The position numbers and the translations under genes were made by a program. Below are positions 24,969 through 33,652 of a stretch of 46,024 nucleotides of DNA, piece by piece. How positions within the stretch are numbered: the first letter of the stretch is position 1; every line of letters starts with the position of its first letter. This DNA comes from JBGCEZ01 sp045106735 (GTDB taxonomy: Bacteria > Planctomycetota > Phycisphaerae > Phycisphaerales > SM1A02), in NCBI GenBank assembly GCA_045106735.1, contig JBGCEZ010000098.1, forward strand, positions 1 through 46,024, read 5' to 3'. The notes under the pieces were generated by a model. It did no database searches. It worked only from the letters and a program-made list of their open reading frames with translations, and was not told where the DNA came from.

Positions 24969-25928
24969 TCAGGACGACGGGCGATCCTGCGCCCACGCCC
25001 CCGGGCAGATGACGTCGGCAATCTGTTGCACCACGTCGAGCGCGGCTTCGACCGATGCCTCGCTGGCCTCGGGCTGCGGCGAGAACTCGACCAGGCTCGC
25101 GCCGACGATCTCGAACGCATCGCCCACCGCATCCAGCACGCGGGTGAGCTCGCCAACGCTCACCCCGCGCGAGGCGGTGATCGGCACCAACTGATGGGCC
25201 ATGGCTTCCGGGTCAAGCACATCCAGATCCAAGTGCACGTACAGCCGCTCAACCCCGCCGGCCTTCAGCGCGTCGACCACGGTCGACGGGTCGGCCATCT
25301 GCGGCGGCTCGATCACCGTCATTTGCTGCTCGAGGATGAACTGCGCCTCGGCCGGATCGAGATCGCGGGCGCCGGCCAGCACGACCCGCGACGGGTCCAG
25401 GGGGCGAGGCACGAATCCGCGGAAGGCCGGATCGCCGTCGCCCAGAAGCGTGCGCAGCGGCATGCCGTGCAATCGGCCGCTGGGGGAACCGGCGGGCGCG
25501 TTGAGGTCAGCGTGCCCGTCGAGCCAGAGGGCGCCGAGTTGACTGGTGGCGTTCGCGTTGGGTGACGAGGCTGACGGCGTTCGAGCGGTTGACGAGTTGA
25601 CCGCGGCGTCGTGCTCGGCCAGCCATCCAACCGGGCCGATCTCCGCCGCACACGTGCCCAGCACGGAAAACACCGTGCGAGGACGGGCGATATCCAGCGT
25701 CTCGCGGGTTGCCTGGATCACGCGGCGCATGCCGGATCGCTCGACCACGCCATCTTCGACTCGCGCCGGGGGAGCACCAGGAATCGCCACGCTGGTGAAG
25801 CCGCGGCCGTCGCCGGCCAATCGGTCCCGGACGCGCAGTGCCCCGCGCTGCGGACGCGTGTCAGCGCCCCAGCCTTGCCAATCGGCAACGCACAGGTCCA
25901 AGTGCGGCAATCGCCGCTCACCGGTCAT
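24969..25928 (-). CDS. Arginase/agmatinase-family protein with altered first metal motif
   Basis: 319 aa from the ATG at 25928 (GAGGAGAG upstream). The ureohydrolase fold is shown by LWLDGHADLNAP (Asp137, His139, Asp141), SGRLHGMPLRTLLG and VHLDLDVLDPE (Asp234, Asp236), with VEFSPQPE near the end. The first manganese motif, normally GGDHS, reads VLGTCAAEIG, so the usual His ligand is missing and Cys93 is nearby. A Ser/Asn/Thr/Ala-rich insertion (residues 107-130) separates it from the second motif. Family members hydrolyse guanidino compounds to urea; activity here is uncertain. Formimidoylglutamase or a non-canonical ureohydrolase are alternatives. Confidence 0.85.
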   Translation of the reverse strand: MTGERRLPHLDLCVADWQGWGADTRPQRGALRVRDRLAGDGRGFTSVAIPGAPPARVEDGVVERSGMRRVIQATRETLDIARPRTVFSVLGTCAAEIGPVGWLAEHDAAVNSSTARTPSASSPNANATSQLGALWLDGHADLNAPAGSPSGRLHGMPLRTLLGDGDPAFRGFVPRPLDPSRVVLAGARDLDPAEAQFILEQQMTVIEPPQMADPSTVVDALKAGGVERLYVHLDLDVLDPEAMAHQLVPITASRGVSVGELTRVLDAVGDAFEIVGASLVEFSPQPEASEASVEAALDVVQQIADVICPGAWAQDRPSS

Positions 25929-26013
25929 CTCAGGCTCTCTCCTCACCCATGAGGATACCGCCGACGAAGCCCTCGCGAGAGACGCGGCGGCACCGGCTCG
26001 CCGGGCAGCGCGC

Positions 26014-26052
26014 AAAAGACCCGCGATGCCGCCGGTGATGGGCATCGCGGGT
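26014..26052 (-). terminator. Rho-independent terminator of the FG-GAP gene
   Basis: Minus strand: 12-bp perfect stem ACCCGCGATGCC / GGCATCGCGGGT with a 10-nt loop, followed by CTTTTGCG. It lies 33 bp after the stop at 26086. Confidence 0.85.
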
Positions 26053-26085
26053 CGAGGGGGGAGTCGCGAGCTTCAGGAGCTGGGT

Positions 26086-27324
26086 TCAGCCCTTGGGGCA
26101 GGCTCCCCACGCACCCAGGACCTCGAGCAGATCTTCGAAGGCCACGTTGCCATCACCCGTGATGTCGGCCGGGCACGGAGCGGGAGGCGGCGTGCCGTCG
26201 CAATCGCCGCCGTTCTCGTAGACCGAGACCGAACTCCCGTCGCCATTGGCCACGGCGATGTCCGGGGCGCCATCGCCGTCGTAGTCCGCCACCGAGATCT
26301 CACTCGGATTCGGGCCGGCGGCCAGGATCATCGGCGTGCCGTACGTGCCCATGCCGGTCGCGGGCAGCACACTGATGCTCGCCGAATCGGAGTTTGTCAC
26401 CACGATGTCCACAAGCGAGTCGCAGTCGAAGTCGGCGAAGGCCAGCTGACTCGAATCGAACCCGCCCGTCGGGAAGATCGCCGCGGGACCGAACGTCGCC
26501 CCGGCCGAAAGATAAACCGATACCTGACCGGCTCCGCCGGGACCACCGGTGACGGCGAGGTCCGCATCGCCATCGCCATCAAGGTCCATGGCGTCAACGC
26601 CCTCGGGGCTGCCAAGAACCGGGAGCGTGGCCGATGCACTGAAGGCGCCGCCGACGTTGGTGTAGATCGACACCGAGTTCGAGTCGTGGTTGGTGACGGC
26701 CAAGTCCATATCACCGTCGGCATCAAAGTCGCCGAACGCGGTGGCCCGGGGCTCGACGCCGGTGGGCAGCTGGACGGCGGTGAAACTGCCACCCACGTTG
26801 GTCATGACGTGTGCCGAGTTGCCGTCGCGGTTGGCCACGGCCAAGTCCAAGTCGCCATCACCATCGAAGTCCGCCATGTCGAGGCCGCGGGGACGCGCGC
26901 CAACCGAGACGGTCTGGGCCAAGCCAAAGCTGCCAACTCCGTTGCCGGACATGATCAGTACCGCACCGCCGGGATCGCGAACGGCAACCGCCAAGTCCAT
27001 CAGACCGTCACCGTTGAAGTCGCCAGCGACGACATCTTGCGGACTCGAACTGACCGGAAGGATGGTCGACGGCCCGGGCAAGAACGCACCGGCCCCGTTG
27101 TTCAGAGCGATGGCAATGCGATCGGGACCATCAACCGTCGTCGCGATGTCCATGTCACCGTCGTTGTCGAAGTCGCCGAACGCAACTCCGCTGGGCTCAA
27201 TTCCAAGCAACACATCGGTCGCAGGATTGATGGTGATCGCGGCGAACGCCGGCGTGGCAGCTCCGAACAACGTGACCGCAGCGACGAAACCGATCGAACG
27301 GAGATTCAAGGGCGAGCAAGACAT
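26086..27324 (-). CDS. Secreted FG-GAP/VCBS seven-bladed propeller with dockerin-like end
   Basis: 412 aa from the ATG at 27324 (GGAAGGAA upstream). A signal peptide (LRSIGFVAAVTLFGAATPAF) is followed by seven FG-GAP repeats: GDFDNDGDMDIATTV, GDFNGDGLMDLAVAV, ADFDGDGDLDLAVAN, GDFDADGDMDLAVTN, MDLDGDGDADLAVTG, ADFDCDSLVDIVVTN and ADYDGDGAPDIAVAN. Each has a calcium-binding Asp-rich loop, as in integrin-alpha propellers. A linker and a dockerin-like repeat (DITGDGNVAFEDLLEVLGAW) finish the protein. An extracellular adhesion or display role is inferred. A 27-bp promoter-like element upstream matches one in the sigma/CHAT cluster. Confidence 0.92.
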   Translation of the reverse strand: MSCSPLNLRSIGFVAAVTLFGAATPAFAAITINPATDVLLGIEPSGVAFGDFDNDGDMDIATTVDGPDRIAIALNNGAGAFLPGPSTILPVSSSPQDVVAGDFNGDGLMDLAVAVRDPGGAVLIMSGNGVGSFGLAQTVSVGARPRGLDMADFDGDGDLDLAVANRDGNSAHVMTNVGGSFTAVQLPTGVEPRATAFGDFDADGDMDLAVTNHDSNSVSIYTNVGGAFSASATLPVLGSPEGVDAMDLDGDGDADLAVTGGPGGAGQVSVYLSAGATFGPAAIFPTGGFDSSQLAFADFDCDSLVDIVVTNSDSASISVLPATGMGTYGTPMILAAGPNPSEISVADYDGDGAPDIAVANGDGSSVSVYENGGDCDGTPPPAPCPADITGDGNVAFEDLLEVLGAWGACPKG

Positions 27325-27480
27325 GGTGCATTCCTTCCGGGAACGAAGACGGGAGTCCGAACCGCATCGGGTGGCTGGCAAATCGAAACGTCGCCAAGGA
27401 ACCATCGATTGAAGAGTGATTCGGGGAGGGCTCCGCACTCCAGTGCGTCGCCGTTCAATGGAGGACGCATGTCGCACGGT

Positions 27481-27507
27481 TGATACACCACGCTGCCACT
27501 TTCTCGC
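27481..27507 (-). promoter_or_regulatory. Putative ECF-type promoter upstream of the FG-GAP gene
   Basis: Minus strand GCGAGAA-N13-TGTATCA, 157 bp before the start codon. Both boxes and the 13-bp spacing are identical to the element at 33542-33568. The boxes are placed as -35 and -10 elements would be. Inferred only from the two-copy match. Confidence 0.45.
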
Positions 27508-27521
27508 GCGCCAAACGACAA

Positions 27522-27558
27522 CCGCCCTCGCGTCCCGGAGAGCGGGAGGCGAGGGCGG
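27522..27558 (-). terminator. Terminator after bioY
   Basis: Outer stem CCGCCCTCGC / GCGAGGGCGG (10 bp) with an inner TCCCG/CGGGA stem; on the minus strand it is followed by TTGTCGTTTGG. It lies 84 bp beyond the bioY stop and just before the promoter-like element of the FG-GAP gene. Confidence 0.75.
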
Positions 27559-27641
27559 CATCGTCGGCATGAGGGAGGTCACCCTCGTCGATCAACTGGG
27601 AATGTGCACCCGGGAAGTGCACCCGGGAACCTACACTTGAT

Positions 27642-28298
27642 TCAGCGGACGCGCGAATCGAGCCATCGCAAGACGGCCCAGCCGCACGGCAGCAGTGCCG
27701 CCGCGAGACCAATCTTGACCATCGCCCCAGGAAGGTACGGCCACAGCCCGGCCAGCAGCACGGCGTCGAGCGTGATGTCCCCCACGAACAGGCCAAGGAA
27801 GATGCTCAGCCACGCGAGTCCCGACACGAAAATGATCGCCGTACCGAGGCTCATGGCGACGACGGCCCGTGGGAATGAACGGTCCCAGCCACGAACGGCC
27901 AATCCGCCGGTCACCGCGGCGGCGGCGACAAATCCGAGCAGGTACCCCGTGGTGGGGGCCGCCAGCAAGTAGCCCACGCCTGCGGCGCCGCCGGCAAACA
28001 CCGGAAGTCCCATCGCCCCCTCCGCCAAGTACGCAAGCACGGTGGCCGTGCCGCGGACCGGGCCGTAGAGCGCTGCGACCAACAGGACGGCGAAGGTCTG
28101 GCCGGTGATCGGGACCGGACTGAATCCCGGATGCCAGCTCACCCAAGCGCTGCCGGCGATCAATGCGGTTCCGACCGCGACGAGCAACAGCTCGAACGCG
28201 ACAAGCTTCAGGCCACCGCCAGCGGGGCGAAATCGATCGACGGCCGCGCCGGCGACGGGGGCGATTGGCGACAGGGCGAAGGGCGAGGACGTAGACAT
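27642..28298 (-). CDS. bioY: BioY-family biotin transporter (substrate-binding S component)
   Basis: 218 aa, starting at the ATG at 28298 (GGAG about 12 bp upstream); ATG 28319 is an alternative. Six hydrophobic segments and the BioY signature are present: VPITGQTFAVLLVAALYGPVRG, YLAEGAMGLPVFAGGAAG and LLAAPTTGYLLGFVAAA. The family binds biotin in the membrane, either with EcfAT energy-coupling subunits or alone. No EcfA/EcfT genes are present. It begins 64 bp after the subtilase stop in the same direction, so read-through from the CHAT operon is possible, but a functional link is not evident. Confidence 0.92.
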   Translation of the reverse strand: MSTSSPFALSPIAPVAGAAVDRFRPAGGGLKLVAFELLLVAVGTALIAGSAWVSWHPGFSPVPITGQTFAVLLVAALYGPVRGTATVLAYLAEGAMGLPVFAGGAAGVGYLLAAPTTGYLLGFVAAAAVTGGLAVRGWDRSFPRAVVAMSLGTAIIFVSGLAWLSIFLGLFVGDITLDAVLLAGLWPYLPGAMVKIGLAAALLPCGWAVLRWLDSRVR

Positions 28299-28362
28299 GA
28301 CAGCGGGCTCCGGGGGCATCACGAACCCGCACGATACCCGTGGCCGCACGCACTTGCAGCGA

Positions 28363-29874
28363 TCAGTCCCAACGACCCAAGACGGTCAAGAGATCACCCA
28401 CGCCAACCACGCCGTCACCATCGATGTCCGCCGACGAGTGGACCAATCCCCAATCGGCGATCACCCGTGCAAGATCGCCGAAGTCGACCGCCCCGCTCGC
28501 GTCGATGTCGCCGACGCCGGGAGCGATGGGACCAAACCCGACCGCGGCGGCAACGTCGAGCCGGCCCACTCCCAAGTCATCCGGGTCGATCCCGGGATTC
28601 TGGGCCGCGATGTTCACCGCTCCGGCGGCCATGCGGACTTCGATCTGATCGACCACTCCAGCATTCGGCTGCCACTCTGGGTGTTGGGCCCGAATCAGGG
28701 CGGCGGCGCCGGCCACCATCGGCGTGGCAAAGCTCGTGCCCTCCCAGGCTCCAAAGTCACCTCCGGGCAACGCACTGACGATCGCCCGATCGAGATCCGG
28801 CGTGCCTCCCGCGAACGCCGTGTCTCCCGGAGCGCAGATGAACATCTTGTCATTGAAGCTGCTGAAGTCGGCCTTCACATCCGCGTCGTCCACCGCGATC
28901 ACGCCGAGCGCCGAACTCTTGGCCGCGGGAAACTCCCGCCGATCGATGCCGAAGTTGCCGGCCGCGGCCACCACCGCGATACCGAGACTTCGCGCTTCGT
29001 CGACCGCATCCTCGACGGCCTGCGCGTCGTACGTCGAACGAATCGACACGTTGATCACCTCGACCCCGGAGTCAATCGCCGCGAACAGGCCTTGGATGAT
29101 GGGCCAGCCCGTGCCATTGCCTTCGTCGTCAAGGACGCGGATCGGCAAGATGCGAGCATTGGGGGCGACGAATCGGATCAGCCCGGCCACGTACGTGCCG
29201 TGGCCGTACATCTCGTCGATCACGCCGTCACCATCGTCATCGATGCCGTTGGCCGTCTCGGTGGCGTCGGTGTCTCCGTCGACGAAATCAAATCCGGGCA
29301 ACACGGCAGAACCAAAGACCGGATGATTCGGATCAATGCCCGTGTCAAGCACGGCGACCGTCACCGCGCCAGTGGACCGATCATGGGCCTGGGCGAGCTT
29401 GAGCTGGCCGGCGGCGTACTGGTTCCCGAACGCAGGAGGCGCGATGGAATCCACGTACGTGCTCCCGGTCGTGCCGTTCGCACCTTCCGGCGCATCGTCG
29501 CCGTACAAGAATTCACCCCACTGCAGGTGGGCGTCAAAGACTCCGTTCTCCAAAGCGGCTTCGACCGGGAACAACGGCGTCCCCGGATCGAATGAAAGCT
29601 CCAGGAGATGAATGCCACGCCCGGCGATCGAGTCGATCGGACTCAATGCAAATGCTTTGAGCTCCGGCCGCGCTTCGAATGCGGCGACGAATGCATTGAG
29701 CGCCCCCGGATCGAATGGGTCGTCAAGTCGGACGATCACGCGATCGTCGAACCGCGGACTCTCGCCGGGACCAGCGGGTTCGTCGCCCGCGTGGGCCACA
29801 CACGCGAGCGTCGGGAGCAACGCAACCGCGGACAGCCGGATCAGGGTCTCGATCGTGGTGGCATGCGGCATCAT
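28363..29874 (-). CDS. Secreted S8 subtilisin-like protease with dockerin-like C-terminus
   Basis: 503 aa. Signal peptide (IRLSAVALLPTLACVAHA), then a propeptide-like region (residues 40-105). The catalytic domain has Asp177 (VAVLDTGID), His225 (GHGTYVAG), oxyanion Asn307 (AAAGNFG) and Ser381 (GTSFATPMVAG), so the triad is intact. An Asp-rich insert (NGIDDDGDGVIDE, near 209-221) lies between Asp and His. The C-terminus (residues 445-503) holds two dockerin-like repeats (DIDASGAVDFGDLARVIADW and DIDGDGVVGVGDLLTVLGRW). The start codon directly follows the CHAT gene's stop (TGAATG), with GGAAGGA inside that gene, so the two proteases are translationally coupled. Confidence 0.95.
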   Translation of the reverse strand: MMPHATTIETLIRLSAVALLPTLACVAHAGDEPAGPGESPRFDDRVIVRLDDPFDPGALNAFVAAFEARPELKAFALSPIDSIAGRGIHLLELSFDPGTPLFPVEAALENGVFDAHLQWGEFLYGDDAPEGANGTTGSTYVDSIAPPAFGNQYAAGQLKLAQAHDRSTGAVTVAVLDTGIDPNHPVFGSAVLPGFDFVDGDTDATETANGIDDDGDGVIDEMYGHGTYVAGLIRFVAPNARILPIRVLDDEGNGTGWPIIQGLFAAIDSGVEVINVSIRSTYDAQAVEDAVDEARSLGIAVVAAAGNFGIDRREFPAAKSSALGVIAVDDADVKADFSSFNDKMFICAPGDTAFAGGTPDLDRAIVSALPGGDFGAWEGTSFATPMVAGAAALIRAQHPEWQPNAGVVDQIEVRMAAGAVNIAAQNPGIDPDDLGVGRLDVAAAVGFGPIAPGVGDIDASGAVDFGDLARVIADWGLVHSSADIDGDGVVGVGDLLTVLGRWD

Positions 29875-32790
29875 TCAGTTCCTTCCGATCGCAACGAATG
29901 CCGCCCAATGGGCGGGATGGGGATGCTCGGCTCGAATGTCGGCCAACGTGTGGGACAAGGCTTCGACGACGCCCTGGCCGGCGGACCGTCGACGATAGAG
30001 CGCGATCATGGTGTCGGCCGCGACGGCATCGTCCACCCGCCACAGTGATGCGACGACCCGCCGAGCACCGGCGGCGAGCAGGGCCCGCCCCAAGCCGGTC
30101 ACTTCGCCCGCGTCGTCGGCCCGGCCCAAGCCGGTTTCGCATCCCGAGAGTGTGACCAGGTCCGCGACAACGCGTTCTTCGTGCAGATCACGCACCGTCA
30201 ACCACCGATCGGCGAGCCGAAGCCCAGAGCCCATCGGATGCCCTCGGTCGAACCGGCCATGGCAGGCCAGATGGACGCTCGTGGCCTGGCGCATCGCCGA
30301 GAGCACGGCGGCGCTGCGCGCGGCATCGCCGACCATGAGATCGACCGAGCCCGTCCAGGAGTCGGCAACCGACCGTGCTTCAGCCTCGATCTGCGGGACG
30401 TCTGGATCACCGACACCAACGCACAACCCGGGGCCCGGGACCGGATCCGGAAGCTCTCGGAGTCGGGCGTGCACGCTCGCACTCGGAGCAAGCAGCACTT
30501 CGGCGCGCTCGCCGAACCAACCGTGTTCGTCGTGCATTGCCGCCGGTGGCATCAGGTGGAGCGGGCCGTCGGGCACCATGATGATGCGTGCCGCGTCGGC
30601 AATCGATTCGCGCCATCGATCGCCCAGCGACGCCGTCAGTTCAGAGGCCGCCCGCCGGGCATCGTCGACCAGCCGCGCCCCACGCGGTCCGGCGGTCGCC
30701 CCCGGCCGCAGCGCTCGGTCGATCTGAAAGCGAAATCGACGGATGAGTCCGTCGGCGGCGGTGCGATTGATCTTCGGACGAGAGAGCTCGGCGTGGCCCT
30801 GGCGGACCACCAAGCTCGCCGGGCCGTCCGGCGTCCAGATCCAGATCACCGCCGCGTCATCGCCAGCGAGCGTCCGTTGAAACGCATCCAATTCGATGGG
30901 CCGCGCCAAAGCGGTGACCGCGCGGCTCTCGGCGTCGAAACGAGACTCGAGCTCCTCCAACGCGACTTCACGGCGGCGAACTTCCGCGCGCCAGTCATTC
31001 GGCTCGGACGGTTGGGCGACGTGCACGGTTGCGTCGCCAATGCGGGAATACAGCGCGTTGAGCGCGGCCCGCTCATCGTCGATCGCCACGCGAAGCTGAG
31101 CGGAGGCGTCATCGGCAGGAGAGGCTTGAACGGCGTCGGGGGCGCCCGGGGCAACGGTGACCGACGTCGCCCGCGGGCCCAGGCCGTCGAGAAGGGTTCG
31201 ACTCCGCCCGTACTCGATCGCCCGGAACAGATCGGTGGTCAGGTGCGGACCGGACTCGGCGATGAGGGCGTCGCGCCATCCGGCGTAGATCCCCGCGCCT
31301 TGATCGGCGAACGCCACCCGAAAGCGCCGAGCCTGCAGGTTGCCACGGACCCGCTCGAGGTATCCGACGGCAGCGGCGAACGCGGCCACGGCGTCCTTCG
31401 GTCGATTCTGTCGACGACGGAGTGCACCGAGCTCGGCCTCGAACTCCGCCAGCAAGGGCGCAATGTCCAGTCGCCCGGCAAGGGCACGTCCGGCGGCCAG
31501 ATCGGCTTCGGCCACGGCGTCGTCACCGGCCGCCGCCGCGATGCGCGCCATGACCATGCGGGCGGCCGCGGAGTCGGCCACCCGACCTTCGAACGCCCCC
31601 AGGGCCCCCGAGGCGAGCGCGGCCGCGGCGTCGACCCGACCCATGTCGAGGGCCAGCGAGGCGCGGGCCAGATCGGTGCGGGCTCGAGCCGCGCGATTGC
31701 CGAGTTCCGCGAAGCCAGTGGCCGCCGCCGACAGCAAGGTGGCCGACTCGGTTGGCTGGCCCAATCGCGCCAGAACACGCCCCAATCCAAGCCGAGCCCG
31801 AGCCGCCTCCAGTGCGAGCCCGAAGCGATCCAAGATCGGCAGGGCGGCGGCATATCGGTCGGCGGCGACTTCATCGAGTCCGACCATGGCCCGGGCGTCG
31901 GCTTCTTCGGCCAACAGTCGCGCTCGATGCACATCGAACGCATCCCCGGTCAGCCGTCGTCGGGCTCGCTCGAACGCGGCGAGCGCGAGGTCCAGCCGTC
32001 CCTGTCGAAACGCCAGATCAGCCAGATTGCCGTCGGCGACCGCCGCTTCGAGGGTCTGACCGACGCTGGCAAAGGCCTCGCGCGCCCGCCGGAAACTCTC
32101 CGCCGCATCGTCGAAGCGGTCGAGGACCACCAGCGCCTCACCGAGGCTGTTCTCCAGGGCCGCGACAATTGGAGGTTCGCTGTCCACGAGCGGACGTGCC
32201 CGAGTGAGGCACGCAACGGCCCGCGTTGGCTGTCCGCGCCGAAGCCACGCGATGCCCAGATTGATGTCCGCCCGACCCGCCATCGCGGGCGCGTCGGCGT
32301 CCACCAACATCCGGCGGGCTTCTTCGCCGAATGCAGTAGCGTCGTCGAGTCGGCCAAGTTCCGTGTAAGGATGCATCAGCGCGAGTCGAATTCGCGCCGA
32401 CTCAATCTGTTCGCCCGCGTCGTCCGCAAGATTGATCGCGCCGCGGCCGACATCAATCGCTTCTTCGAAACGGCCGACGTGCGCCAGAATTCGCACTCGG
32501 GCGCGACGCGCTGCAAGGCGCAGCGCTGCACCGGCCACCTCGTCGGCCAGCGCGATCAACACGCGGCAAGCGGCGTCGGCACGAGCCGCGCCCTCACCAG
32601 ACTCAGCCCGTCCGCCAAGGTCCCGTGTTGCGTCCACCAGCGCGGCGAGGTCGGACTCGCTGACAATCAATGGTCGGAGCTCGGCCACCGCCGCGGAATC
32701 ACTTGGCGCAGCATCGACGGTGCGCAAGAGCACATCCATCGATGGAGGATCGATCGGCGAAGGTGAAGTTGGACGCGCGGCGGCGGACAT
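29875..32790 (-). CDS. TPR-CHAT protease (separase/caspase-like)
   Basis: 971 aa, no signal peptide. Residues 40-500 are tetratricopeptide-like helical repeats (for example FDDAAESFRRAREAFASVGQ). A linker leads to a C-terminal CHAT domain (about 620-971). The catalytic dyad is visible: His844 in VHLACHGRF and Cys884 in VTLSGCETGLG, followed by EVTGLGRALLAAGARRVVAS and a closing HPAHWAAFVAIG. CHAT proteins are clan CD cysteine peptidases, activated through their TPRs. It lies 18 bp after the anti-sigma-like gene and ends exactly where the subtilase gene starts, so this is one operon. A role in cleaving a regulator or activating the exported protease is inferred. Confidence 0.93.
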   Translation of the reverse strand: MSAAARPTSPSPIDPPSMDVLLRTVDAAPSDSAAVAELRPLIVSESDLAALVDATRDLGGRAESGEGAARADAACRVLIALADEVAGAALRLAARRARVRILAHVGRFEEAIDVGRGAINLADDAGEQIESARIRLALMHPYTELGRLDDATAFGEEARRMLVDADAPAMAGRADINLGIAWLRRGQPTRAVACLTRARPLVDSEPPIVAALENSLGEALVVLDRFDDAAESFRRAREAFASVGQTLEAAVADGNLADLAFRQGRLDLALAAFERARRRLTGDAFDVHRARLLAEEADARAMVGLDEVAADRYAAALPILDRFGLALEAARARLGLGRVLARLGQPTESATLLSAAATGFAELGNRAARARTDLARASLALDMGRVDAAAALASGALGAFEGRVADSAAARMVMARIAAAAGDDAVAEADLAAGRALAGRLDIAPLLAEFEAELGALRRRQNRPKDAVAAFAAAVGYLERVRGNLQARRFRVAFADQGAGIYAGWRDALIAESGPHLTTDLFRAIEYGRSRTLLDGLGPRATSVTVAPGAPDAVQASPADDASAQLRVAIDDERAALNALYSRIGDATVHVAQPSEPNDWRAEVRRREVALEELESRFDAESRAVTALARPIELDAFQRTLAGDDAAVIWIWTPDGPASLVVRQGHAELSRPKINRTAADGLIRRFRFQIDRALRPGATAGPRGARLVDDARRAASELTASLGDRWRESIADAARIIMVPDGPLHLMPPAAMHDEHGWFGERAEVLLAPSASVHARLRELPDPVPGPGLCVGVGDPDVPQIEAEARSVADSWTGSVDLMVGDAARSAAVLSAMRQATSVHLACHGRFDRGHPMGSGLRLADRWLTVRDLHEERVVADLVTLSGCETGLGRADDAGEVTGLGRALLAAGARRVVASLWRVDDAVAADTMIALYRRRSAGQGVVEALSHTLADIRAEHPHPAHWAAFVAIGRN

Positions 32791-32808
32791 GGGGGGAGGA
32801 TTCGTCGC

Positions 32809-33444
32809 TCAACTGGCGGGCAGGTCTACATCGCCGATGGTCAAGACGACGCTCACCGTCTCAATGAGCAGTGTCCAACGGCCGGCCGGCAAGGAACACT
32901 CGAAGAACCCGTCGTCTCGAGTCTCCAGCTCAACGGCGCCGATCGGTGCTTCGGCGTCGCCCGGAGCGGCCGCCGGTTCAATCCGCACCCGCGAGCCACC
33001 CGGCGGCAATGGCCGCTCAGCCGCGAGCTGGCCCATCAGCCGCCAGCCATCGCCTTCGCGCTCGCCCTGGAGATCAACTTCGGTCTCGTCCGCGGCCCAC
33101 GTCGCCTGGAATCGATCGCCCGTGCCCGCGTACCGCACGCCTGCGGTCTCACTTCGGCTGTCGAAGATCAACTGAGCGACCACGCGATCAACGGCGTCCA
33201 ACCAACGCGGAGTGCTGCGGGCCGTGGGTGACCGGTGAATCGACTGAAGACGGGCCGTCAGATCGGCGGGCGGATTGAAGACCGGTTGACGAACCGATTC
33301 GCGAACCATCTCGACCACGCTGACGAGCTGGGCGAGCGTCCGATCGGCCGCGATGCGAGCGACGAACGCCTCGATCTGACCGCCCTCAAGACGCCCCTCG
33401 AGGTGATCGAGGACGGCGGCGTAGTCAATGTCTGGGCGAGCCAT
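32809..33444 (-). CDS. Anti-sigma-like protein of the ECF-CHAT operon
   Basis: 211 aa from the ATG at 33444 (GGAAGGGGA upstream). The N-terminal 70 residues (DYAAVLDHLEGRLEGGQIEA ... ESVRQPVFNPPADLTARLQS) follow the helical pattern of anti-sigma N-domains (short helix, acidic loop, PP-x-DL-x-x-R) but lack the HxxxCxxC zinc motif. No transmembrane helix is visible. The second half (about 85-205) is a beta-sandwich-like domain ending LPAGRWTLLIETVSVVLTIG. Position between the sigma factor and the CHAT gene supports a soluble anti-sigma or sensor role; this is inference. Confidence 0.75.
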   Translation of the reverse strand: MARPDIDYAAVLDHLEGRLEGGQIEAFVARIAADRTLAQLVSVVEMVRESVRQPVFNPPADLTARLQSIHRSPTARSTPRWLDAVDRVVAQLIFDSRSETAGVRYAGTGDRFQATWAADETEVDLQGEREGDGWRLMGQLAAERPLPPGGSRVRIEPAAAPGDAEAPIGAVELETRDDGFFECSLPAGRWTLLIETVSVVLTIGDVDLPAS

Positions 33445-33504
33445 GGAAGTCCCCTTCCAACGTGCGGATACCGGTCTCTCGCCGCGGCCAATCCACGAAC
33501 GAGA

Positions 33505-33539
33505 GCCTCCCGCCCCCATGAGAGAGGCGGAGGGAGGCG
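33505..33539 (-). promoter_or_regulatory. Leader hairpin before the anti-sigma-like gene
   Basis: Minus strand: GCCTCCC-TCC-GCC pairs with GGC-GGGAGGC (7 + 3 bp with a 3-nt bulge), loop about 11 nt. It sits directly downstream of the promoter-like element at 33542-33568, so it would form at the very 5' end of that transcript. Could also act as an attenuator for transcripts coming from the sigma gene. Confidence 0.4.
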
Positions 33540-33541
33540 GG

Positions 33542-33568
33542 TGATACATCCGGCGTCAGCATTCTCGC
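33542..33568 (-). promoter_or_regulatory. Putative ECF-type promoter of the anti-sigma/CHAT/subtilase operon
   Basis: Minus strand GCGAGAA-N13-TGTATCA, 98 bp before the anti-sigma-like start and 85 bp after the sigma stop. Identical boxes and spacing occur at 27481-27507. Confidence 0.5.
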
Positions 33569-33652
33569 GCCATTCAGGGACGACGGCCGCACGAACGGAA
33601 TCGATGACCGCATCGGCTCGCAGGACGGGCACTTTCCGGACGGCCGGCGATG

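Noticed and set aside
30181..32766. Plus-strand open frame of about 860 codons opposite the CHAT gene
   Set aside because: No domain or credible start; the CHAT dyad and TPRs are on the minus strand.
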